This document shows positions 1 through 5,846 of a stretch of DNA of 44,615 nt, one piece after another; the stretch's first letter is position 1; the number at the start of each line of letters is the position of its first letter. The translations under genes were made by a program, and so were the position numbers. The stretch comes from Acidobacteria bacterium bin61 (GTDB lineage Bacteria > Acidobacteriota > Vicinamibacteria > Marinacidobacterales > Marinacidobacteraceae): contig MPMW01000008.1 in the NCBI GenBank assembly GCA_002238705.1, positions 1-44,615 of the forward strand. The letters are read 5' to 3'. The notes under the pieces are model-generated. The model worked only from the letters and a program-made list of their open reading frames with translations. It did not search any database and was not told the DNA's origin.

Positions 1-423
1 GAACTCGGCATCGTGCCGCTCTACGGTCCCCGGACCGCGGTGTTCGAGGGGCTCGCCGTCACGTTCGAGGGGCTCGTCCCGGCGGCCCCCGCCGACGCGT
101 CGCTCCGCGCGCTGGAGCCCGTCGTGTCGCGGGTGCTCGCCGGCTATCTGGACGGGGATCTGAGCCACCTGGAGGCGCTGCGCGCGCTCGACTTCGAGGC
201 GCTCGTTCCCGACCCTCACGGCCTGCTCGCGCACGCCGACCGCTTCGGAGGATACGCTCTTGTCCGTCCCTCCGTGGATCCCGCGTTCCGCGCCGCCCTG
301 GAGAGCCTTGTCGACCCCCAACTTCCTCCGCCCGACCGGCTCGCGAGGACCCTGCTCGTGATCCGGGAAGCCATGAGTCCCGCCGAACTGATTCAACTCC
401 TTTCCCGTCCTCTTCATAATTGA
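1..423 (+). CDS. C-terminal fragment of an unrecognised protein
   Basis: The reading frame is open from the first base of the window and stops at 421-423, so the gene begins upstream; a GTG at 13 is only an internal possibility. About 140 residues are visible. They are leucine- and alanine-rich with alternating acidic and basic residues, and look mostly helical (for example LARTLLVIREAMSPAELIQL near the end). I see no signal peptide, membrane segment or catalytic motif in this part, and I do not recognise the family. The next gene begins within a few bases, so the two may be co-transcribed. Confidence 0.6.
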   Translation, partial: ELGIVPLYGPRTAVFEGLAVTFEGLVPAAPADASLRALEPVVSRVLAGYLDGDLSHLEALRALDFEALVPDPHGLLAHADRFGGYALVRPSVDPAFRAALESLVDPQLPPPDRLARTLLVIREAMSPAELIQLLSRPLHN

Positions 424-427
424 ACGG

Positions 428-967
428 TTGGTTGACGCCTTGCTGATCCGTCCGGCGCACGTGCTCGCCGTCTTCGCCCTCGCCGCCTGCGGAACTCCCG
501 AGGAAGAACCACCCTCCGATGGGATGGAAGGTATGGCGGGGATGCCCGGGATGATGATGGCGCACGGCGACCACTCTCCCCGGTACGGGGGCTATGTCTT
601 CATGCACGGCGATCTCCACTTCGAGGTCGTGCTGACCGCGGAGGGCGAGCACCGCATCTATTTCTCGGACGCGATGCGGAGCGAACTCCCGGCCGCGGTG
701 GCTGAAGAACTCCGGGTCACGATCCGCCGGGTGACCGAAGCGGGAGAAGCACTCGAACCCCTGCGGCCCCGGATCGACGAGTTCGGCGAAGCCTGGATCG
801 CGAGCGGCGATCCCATCGACACCGAGGACACCGTCGCGATCGTGTACTTCCGGTTCGAGGGCGCTCCCTACGAGATCGAGGTTCCGTACATCATGGAACC
901 GCCGACGGTGGATCCTCACACCGGACTGCCGATATCGCCTTCCGAAGCTCCACCGCCAGATCCGTAA
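428..967 (+). CDS. Lipoprotein with Met/His-rich, possibly metal-binding segment
   Basis: The start is TTG at 428 or, equally possible, TTG at 440. Either gives a short hydrophobic signal ending in a lipobox (LAACG), so the mature protein should be lipid-anchored. Immediately after comes a Met/Gly/His-rich stretch (MEGMAGMPGMMMAHGDHS), the kind of soft-metal ligand cluster seen in periplasmic copper or silver proteins. The remaining ~120 residues (GGYVFMHGDLHFEVVL onward, ending in a beta-rich FRFEGAPYEIEVPYI) resemble small periplasmic domains found near heavy-metal efflux systems. That resemblance is from memory, and no efflux genes are visible here. It is a secreted lipoprotein with good confidence; the copper-binding role is an inference. 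Confidence 0.7.
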   Translation: MVDALLIRPAHVLAVFALAACGTPEEEPPSDGMEGMAGMPGMMMAHGDHSPRYGGYVFMHGDLHFEVVLTAEGEHRIYFSDAMRSELPAAVAEELRVTIRRVTEAGEALEPLRPRIDEFGEAWIASGDPIDTEDTVAIVYFRFEGAPYEIEVPYIMEPPTVDPHTGLPISPSEAPPPDP

Positions 968-991
968 GGGGCCTGACTGGCTCTTCAAGCC

Positions 992-1522
992 ATGTCGAAT
1001 CGCCGCGCGAAGCGCATCTTGATCATCGCGGGTCCGAAGTGTGCGGGCAAGACCACCTTCGCCCACGAATTCCTCGTCCGCGAAGCTGGCGTGCCGTATT
1101 TCCTGAACGCGGATCTCATCGCTTACGGCCTGAGCCCGTTCCACCCCGCGCCTACGGCCCGGGAAGCCGGACGCCTGATGGTGCGGGAGATCTACGGTCG
1201 CGTTCAGCGCGGCGAGAGCTTTGCTTTTGAGACGACGCTCGCGGGGCGCGGACCGCTTCGCTGGATTCGCCGCTGGCGTGACGATGACCATGAAGTGAAA
1301 CTGTTCTTCCTCAGGCTCTCATCCGTTGAGTTGGCCATTTCCCGGGTCCGGACCAGAGTCGAGCAGGGCGGGCACGACGTGCCCGAACGCGTGATCCGCC
1401 GGCGCTTCGCCAAGGGTTGGAGTAACTTCACGGAGATGTACCGACCGCTGGTGGATCGGTGGGCGATCTACGACAACTCCGGAATGAGCCCCGTCCTGAT
1501 CGAGGAGGGGAGGAACAAGTGA
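992..1522 (+). CDS. Zeta-toxin-like P-loop kinase (COG4185 type)
   Basis: A protein of 176 residues with a clear Walker A motif near the N-terminus (GPKCAGKTTF, about residues 14-23). A DLIAYGLSP segment matches the substrate loop of zeta/COG4185 kinases, and FETTLAGRG lies around residue 79. The basic RVRTRVEQGGHDVPERVIRRR segment is the lid-like region conserved in this family. Zeta toxins phosphorylate UDP-N-acetylglucosamine and block cell-wall synthesis; for COG4185 relatives the substrate is not established. The gene overlaps the next one (GTG start within its TGA stop region), so the two should be translationally coupled. That is the arrangement expected for a toxin and its partner. 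Confidence 0.8.
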   Translation: MSNRRAKRILIIAGPKCAGKTTFAHEFLVREAGVPYFLNADLIAYGLSPFHPAPTAREAGRLMVREIYGRVQRGESFAFETTLAGRGPLRWIRRWRDDDHEVKLFFLRLSSVELAISRVRTRVEQGGHDVPERVIRRRFAKGWSNFTEMYRPLVDRWAIYDNSGMSPVLIEEGRNK

Positions 1523-1947
1523 ACCCCTCCTCAGACCAGACCATGGACCCCGAAGCGCCACCGTTCGATCTCGTCGCCGTCGAAGTCGCGCTTGACCGCG
1601 CCGGCCGGGTCGCGCGCCGGCGGGCGGCGGAAATGCCGCGGGTGCGCGCCCGCCGCCGCCTGGACGCCGTATTGGACTTGGCGGTGCGCGTGCGCATCGC
1701 CGCCCGTGACACCGTGAATGCGTGGCGGGCGGGAAGACTTCTGTCCCGCCGGGAGTCAGACATGGTCGGGGCCGAAGTGGCGCTCCACCGAGCGGCTCGC
1801 GTCGCTCACCGCCGAGCGGCCGAAATGTCAAGACGGCGCGCCGAAGCACGAATAGATGCGGAACTCGACGCGCAGGTTCGCGCGCGCTCGCTCGCCCGCT
1901 TCAGGGTGGCGCGGAGTAGCGCCGCGGACGCCGGCTCGCGCGGGTAG
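1519..1947 (+). CDS. Arg/Ala-rich protein with internal 64-residue-offset duplication, partner of zeta-like kinase
   Basis: GTG at 1519 overlaps the kinase stop (GTGA); ATG at 1543 is an alternative. The 142-residue product contains two copies of a ~44-residue unit, at residues 20-63 and 84-127. They align without gaps at an offset of 64, with about 28 identical positions by eye. Each unit has a core like EVALxRAxRVAxRRAAEM followed by an Arg-rich stretch and LD. The units look helical and strongly basic. I do not recognise the family. Position and overlap make it a candidate antitoxin or accessory protein of the kinase, with the duplication possibly giving two binding segments. The TAG stop lies in one arm of a hairpin shared with the convergent permease gene. 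Confidence 0.65.
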   Translation: MNPSSDQTMDPEAPPFDLVAVEVALDRAGRVARRRAAEMPRVRARRRLDAVLDLAVRVRIAARDTVNAWRAGRLLSRRESDMVGAEVALHRAARVAHRRAAEMSRRRAEARIDAELDAQVRARSLARFRVARSSAADAGSRG

Positions 1948-1978
1948 GACCGCCCGGTCGGCCGGCGGCCCGTCCTAC
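1944..1978. terminator. Bidirectional hairpin containing both convergent stop codons
   Basis: Perfect 7-bp arms GTAGGAC (1944-1950) and GTCCTAC (1972-1978) enclose a GC-rich 21-nt loop that can fold further (CCGG repeats). The TAG stop of the plus-strand gene (1945-1947) and the TAG stop of the minus-strand gene (1975-1977) both sit in the arms. There is no U-tract, so rho-independent termination is only probable. Confidence 0.45.
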
Positions 1979-3321
1979 TCGGAGCGGAGCGCCACGATGG
2001 GGTCGAGTTGCGACGCGCGCCGGGCCGGGTACCAGCCGAAGAAGACTCCGACGCCCATCGCGAGAACCGCCGCTCCGGCGATCGCCACCGCCGGGATCAG
2101 GGTTCGCCACCCGAACGTGACTTCCACGAGCATCGAGGAAAACCCGCCCAGCGCGACCCCGAAGAGGCCGCCGAGGGCAGCCAGACCCACCGCCTCCGCG
2201 AGGAACTGCCACATCACGTCCCGGCGCCGGGCCCCGACCGCGAGCCTCAGCCCGATCTCCCGGGTGCGTTCGGTCACCGCCAGCAGCATGACGTTCATGA
2301 TCCCCACGCCGCCGACGATGAGGGAAACCCCGGCGAGCGCGCCGAGCAGCAGGGTCATCGTCGAGGTGGCGCGGTTCAGCGTGCCGACCATCTCCTCCGA
2401 GGTGACTTCGTCCAGCTTCGGCATGGAGGCGAGCACGAAGGCGGCGGCAGTCGTGTAGAGCCCCTGCGTCAACGCCTCCGTCGCCTGGGTACGCACGACG
2501 AAATCATCGGGGAGGCGGGTTCCGCGCCGAAAGGAGTGCGGGGCGTCCGCCGCCGCCGGGGGCGCCGCGCGGGTCAGCTCGTGCCGCTCGCGGAGCAGGT
2601 TCGCTACGTCGCGGCCTACCCGCGAGGCGTCGCCGGCTCGCTCGGTGGCGATCGCAACGGCCTGCAGGTAGTCGCGTCCCACCAGATCCGCGAGCAGCGT
2701 GTAGGGGAGCATCGCGGCCTCGGCGAGCCGGCGGTCGGAAGACTGGTAGACCCCGACCACCTCGAACTCCCGCTCCCGGATCACCACCGTGCGGCCCACC
2801 CCGGAGCGCCCCGGGAAGAGTTCGGCTTCCACTGGCGAGGAGAGCAGCACGACGGGTCGACCGTTCTGGACGTCGGCCGCGCCGAAGTTCTCGCCGTCCT
2901 GGAACCGCACCTGGTAGATCAGGGGCCCCTCGTGCGACACGCCGTGGACCTGCGCGAAGGAGTCGCCGGTGTCCGAGAGCAGGGCCGTCCGCTCTTCCAC
3001 GACCGGGGTCACCATGGCCACATCCGCAATGTCCCGGATCGCTTCCGCGTCTCCCGCGGTCAGAGTGTCCGCCCGGCCAAAACCGGAAGGGATGTTCACC
3101 GCGTCGCCGCCCCGGATGTAGTTGCCGGCCCGCACGATGATGATGTTGGTCCCGGCGGAACGCACGTCGTCGGCGACGGCCGCGCGGGCGCCGGAACCGA
3201 GGGCGGCCATGGTGATGACCGAGGCGACCCCGATTACCAGACCGATCAGGGCAAGCGCCGTCCGCAGCGGATTCGCGGTGAGGGCGGCGCCGGCAGTGCG
3301 GAGCGGGAGCGGGGCTTCCAC
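1975..3321 (-). CDS. MacB-like ABC transporter permease (FtsX/MacB_PCD), stand-alone
   Basis: 448 residues with the classic MacB layout. The N-terminal transmembrane helix is TALALIGLVIGVASVITM (about residues 20-40). A large periplasmic MacB_PCD domain follows (about 45-290). Then comes an FtsX domain with three helices: TLLLGALAGVSLIVGGVGIMNVML, a second around VGLAALGGLFGVALGG, and a last one ending in VGVFFGWYPARRASQLDPIVALR. The motifs SLIVGGVGIMNVM, TREIGLRLAVGARRRDV and YPARRASQLDPIVALRxE are diagnostic. MacB proteins couple an ATPase to a periplasmic adaptor to export macrolides, toxins or lipoproteins. Here neither an ATPase domain nor an adjacent ATPase or HlyD-type gene is visible, so partners must be elsewhere or the gene is an orphan. 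Confidence 0.9.
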   Translation of the reverse strand: MEAPLPLRTAGAALTANPLRTALALIGLVIGVASVITMAALGSGARAAVADDVRSAGTNIIIVRAGNYIRGGDAVNIPSGFGRADTLTAGDAEAIRDIADVAMVTPVVEERTALLSDTGDSFAQVHGVSHEGPLIYQVRFQDGENFGAADVQNGRPVVLLSSPVEAELFPGRSGVGRTVVIREREFEVVGVYQSSDRRLAEAAMLPYTLLADLVGRDYLQAVAIATERAGDASRVGRDVANLLRERHELTRAAPPAAADAPHSFRRGTRLPDDFVVRTQATEALTQGLYTTAAAFVLASMPKLDEVTSEEMVGTLNRATSTMTLLLGALAGVSLIVGGVGIMNVMLLAVTERTREIGLRLAVGARRRDVMWQFLAEAVGLAALGGLFGVALGGFSSMLVEVTFGWRTLIPAVAIAGAAVLAMGVGVFFGWYPARRASQLDPIVALRSE

Positions 3322-3344
3322 GGGTTGCGGAGTCTAAGCGGGGT

Positions 3345-3375
3345 TTGGACACCAATCCGTGAAACATGCTAGATT
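3345..3375 (+). promoter_or_regulatory. Candidate sigma70-type promoter for DUF7662-PIN pair
   Basis: TTGGAC (3345-3350), a 19-nt spacer and an extended -10 TGC-TAGATT (TAGATT at 3370-3375) lie upstream of the start at 3424, in a locally AT-rich stretch that stands out from the GC-rich surroundings. A ribosome binding site (TGGAGG) lies just ahead of the ATG. Called by eye. Confidence 0.3.
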
Positions 3376-3423
3376 TGGGAATCAAACAATCCATCAACTA
3401 AACCAAGTATCCTGGAGGCCAAC

Positions 3424-3837
3424 ATGAATCCCGAATACGTCAAGATCCGCAAGAAGGCCGCCGCTCGCGGCAAATACGCGCCGCTTCACCGGTATCTCGC
3501 CGCTTTGACCGAGGACTCCTGGCGCGCCTCATTCCGTCAAGTGGAGGAAATCCTCAACTTCCCGCTGCCCGATTCGGCCCGCCTCTATCCGGCTTGGTGG
3601 TCGAACGGGGGTGTTCACAGCCACGCACTCGCCTGGGTCGCGGCTGGTTTTCGGGTCCGCCCCAAAATGGATCACGAGGCGGTGGTGTTCGAGCGGTGTG
3701 ACGCTGCGGAAACTGCGGCGGCGGCAAGCTCGCCCCGTTTTGATCTCGATCGCGAATGGCCCGCTCTCCCCGGGAATCCCTGGCCGGCGGGGTTCACGGG
3801 TTCCCGCGAGCAGATGTACGAAGACGAAGGACGCTGA
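3424..3837 (+). CDS. DUF7662-like protein, putative antitoxin of downstream PIN
   Basis: 137 residues, ATG start with a TGGAGG ribosome binding site. The pattern KYAPLHRYLAAL ... SFRQVEEILNFPLPDSARLYPAWWSNGGVHSHALAWVAAGFRV matches the small DUF7662 domain: a helix, the motif EEIxxFPLPxSAR, then WWxN and a final AWxxAGFxV. The function of DUF7662 is not established; the name is recalled from family resemblance. The C-terminal ~45 residues (after FERCDAAE) are low in structure. The PIN gene starts 6 nt after this stop. Size, order and spacing are those of a type II toxin-antitoxin operon, so an antitoxin role is a reasonable inference. Confidence 0.7.
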   Translation: MNPEYVKIRKKAAARGKYAPLHRYLAALTEDSWRASFRQVEEILNFPLPDSARLYPAWWSNGGVHSHALAWVAAGFRVRPKMDHEAVVFERCDAAETAAAASSPRFDLDREWPALPGNPWPAGFTGSREQMYEDEGR

Positions 3838-3843
3838 GAGATC

Positions 3844-4266
3844 GTGTTTCTGGACACGAACATCCTTCTCTCGTCCCGGTTTCTGGAAAGCCCGGGGTCG
3901 GCGTCGGCGCGTCGGCTGTTGATCGGCGCAGTGACCGCTTCGGAGCCTCTCCGCGTCAGCCGGCAGGTTCTCCGGGAGTACCTCGCGGCCTCCACCCGTC
4001 CGCAACCCTGGGGAAGCGCGCGTTCCATGGCGGAGGCGCTTACGGACATCGCGTGGATTCAGGAGCGCTTCCAGATTCTCGAAGACGGCCCGCAGGTCAC
4101 CGCCCAGTTGATCGTTCTGTGCCGCGAGGTCACGCTGGCGGACAAACAGGTCCACGACGCCAATATCGTGGCCACCATGCTGGCCCACGGCGAGCGACGC
4201 CTCGCCACCCTGAACGAGAGAGATTTCCGGCGTTACGGCGACCGCATCGAGATCGTCGGGGGGTAG
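3844..4266 (+). CDS. PIN-domain ribonuclease (VapC-like toxin)
   Basis: GTG start at 3844, 140 residues. The PIN acidic residues are visible: LDTNILL at the N-terminus, VLREYLA around residue 43, and the pair in DKQVHDANIVATM (about residue 100), followed by LATLNERDFRRYGDRIEIV, which matches the C-terminal strand of PIN nucleases. PIN toxins are Mg2+-dependent RNases that cut tRNA or rRNA. The gene lies 6 nt downstream of the DUF7662 gene and probably uses its translation for coupling. It converges on an AAA_14 ATPase gene across a short hairpin. Confidence 0.8.
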   Translation: MFLDTNILLSSRFLESPGSASARRLLIGAVTASEPLRVSRQVLREYLAASTRPQPWGSARSMAEALTDIAWIQERFQILEDGPQVTAQLIVLCREVTLADKQVHDANIVATMLAHGERRLATLNERDFRRYGDRIEIVGG

Positions 4267-4269
4267 CCG

Positions 4270-4294
4270 GCCGGTAGCCGGGGAGCCAACCGGC
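4270..4294. terminator. Candidate bidirectional terminator hairpin
   Basis: GCCGGT (4270-4275) and ACCGGC (4289-4294) form a 6-bp stem with a 13-nt loop between the convergent PIN and ATPase genes. No U-tract is present. Confidence 0.3.
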
Positions 4295-4343
4295 GAACCG
4301 GGGTGTCTGCCGCCGCTTGGAGGTCTCTTGCCCGCCGGGCCAG

Positions 4344-5492
4344 TCAGGGCCAGAGGGTGCCCGCGGCGAGTTCTTCGGCGAACCGGATGGCGGGCCATAT
4401 CTCGATTCCGTCGTCGGTCCGAAACGAGCGGCTACCGCCGTACACCAGCAACCGGCGGGCGAGTCCGGGGAGTGCGTCGACCGCCCGCAGTCCGCGGAGC
4501 ATGCCCGTCTGGTAGCGCTCCGCCGCTTTCGCCTCGATCGCAAGGAATTCGCGTTCCCGGCGGAGGAGGAAATCCACCTCGACCCGTGATTCGGCCGGCG
4601 ACCAGTAGTGGATGTCGTCGAAGACCGTCCTCTCCTCCGCGTAGGCCCTCAGGACCGAGAGGACCCAGCCCTCGAAGAGGGCGCCCCGTTCTTCCGGGGC
4701 AAGCGGCCCGTGAAGCCCTTTGGCGGTCCGCACGAGTCCCGGGTCCGTCCAGTAGAGCTTCGGCCGCCGGCGTTCGCGGACCCGCAGCTTCGCCTCGAAC
4801 GCGCCGAGCCGCGAAGCGAGCAGCGTGTCCTCGAGCACCTCAAGGTATCCGGCGACCGTACTCCGGGCGACCCCGGCATCGCGGGCGATACCGGAGACGC
4901 TCAGGGTCTGCCCGTGCAGGAGTGCGGCGATCGGCAGGAAGCGGACGAATCCTCCAAGATTCCGCACCGCCGCCTCGGCGCGGATTTCTTCCCGCAGGTA
5001 GAGGGCGACGTAGTCGCGCAGCGTCCGGGCCGGGTCCTCCGAGGCGAGCACCAGGGGCAGGGATCCGAGGCGGAGGACCCGCTCCTGGTCGAAGTCCTGA
5101 CCCATCTCCTCCGGAACCAACGGGAACATCTCCTTGCGTCCGGCCCTGCCGGCGAGCAGGTTGGTCCCGGCTGCCCGGAGTTTCCTGGCGCTGGACCCGA
5201 GCAGGGCGAAACGGCGCCCGCGCTCCTCGATCAGTCGGTGGACCTCGTTCAAGAGCGCGGGAACTCGCTGGACCTCGTCCACGACGATCCATTTCTGGTC
5301 GGGAATACCCGCCACCATCTCCGCGAAGCGTCCCGGCCGGCCGATCAGTTCGTGAAAGAGGGCTTCGTCAAGGAGATCGAAGCGGGCCGCATCGGGAAGT
5401 TCCGACCGCGCCCAGGTGCTCTTGCCGACCCCCCGCACGCCGAACAGGAAGAAGCTGCGCCGCGGTCTGCTGGTGATCCGGGTGTACAGCAT
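4344..5492 (-). CDS. AAA_14 ATPase with C-terminal DUF4143 domain
   Basis: 382 residues, ATG start. Walker A is FGVRGVGKSTWA (about residues 17-28) and Walker B is WIVVDEVQRVP (about 68-78), followed by the sensor-like FALLGSSARKLR. The middle carries YLREEIRAEAAVRN and a winged-helix-like segment (SVSGIARDAGVARSTVAGYLEVLEDTLL). The C-terminus (VEVDFLLRREREFLAIEAKA) has the D-x(n)-E-x-K arrangement of a PD-(D/E)XK-like DUF4143 domain. These proteins are widespread and horizontally mobile; their cellular role is poorly defined. It has its own promoter region facing the first TonB receptor gene. Confidence 0.88.
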   Translation of the reverse strand: MLYTRITSRPRRSFFLFGVRGVGKSTWARSELPDAARFDLLDEALFHELIGRPGRFAEMVAGIPDQKWIVVDEVQRVPALLNEVHRLIEERGRRFALLGSSARKLRAAGTNLLAGRAGRKEMFPLVPEEMGQDFDQERVLRLGSLPLVLASEDPARTLRDYVALYLREEIRAEAAVRNLGGFVRFLPIAALLHGQTLSVSGIARDAGVARSTVAGYLEVLEDTLLASRLGAFEAKLRVRERRRPKLYWTDPGLVRTAKGLHGPLAPEERGALFEGWVLSVLRAYAEERTVFDDIHYWSPAESRVEVDFLLRREREFLAIEAKAAERYQTGMLRGLRAVDALPGLARRLLVYGGSRSFRTDDGIEIWPAIRFAEELAAGTLWP

Positions 5493-5846
5493 GTCGTTAT
5501 TTTACGGCGTTTTTTGCTTGCAAGCCGACAATCAATGCCGCGTCGATCTCCGCTGCAACGGTTGTTCCTCGGGAAGGGACCAGCGCCTGATGCGGAGTCA
5601 TTCAAGGTTCCCGAGCTTGACAGAACCCTACGAGATTCAAGAGAATTGGCGGTTCGGCTCCAATAAACCGAATGTTGGGGCAAGTTCTCTGAATTTCGAC
5701 ACACGGAACCTAGGGCGCAAATAACCCATTTAGAACGATTTAGCCTGAGAAAGCGTCCGGTCGGCCCGCTTGGTCCGACCGTTGCTCTTACTGGCTGACA
5801 TCTTTCCCCTCTCCATGCTTCCGAGCTCCAAGGAGGACCAAGCAGC
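5493..5846. promoter_or_regulatory. Divergent intergenic region with candidate promoters and leader hairpin
   Basis: No gene is supported in these 354 nt. On the left is an AT-rich patch with a 10-bp palindrome GCTTGCAAGC (5516-5525), probably part of the ATPase promoter. On the plus strand TTGACA (5617-5622) with GAGAAT 18 nt on (5641-5646) is a candidate promoter for the receptor gene. A 7-bp stem, CGGTCGG (5758-5764) with CCGACCG (5775-5781), lies in the leader about 65 nt before the start. The receptor ribosome binding site AAGGAGG is at 5830-5836. Confidence 0.35.

Noticed and set aside
59..1291. Long minus-strand open frame opposite the first three genes
   Set aside because: Antisense shadow of well-supported plus-strand genes in a high-GC sequence; Arg/Gly-rich with no signal or family pattern.
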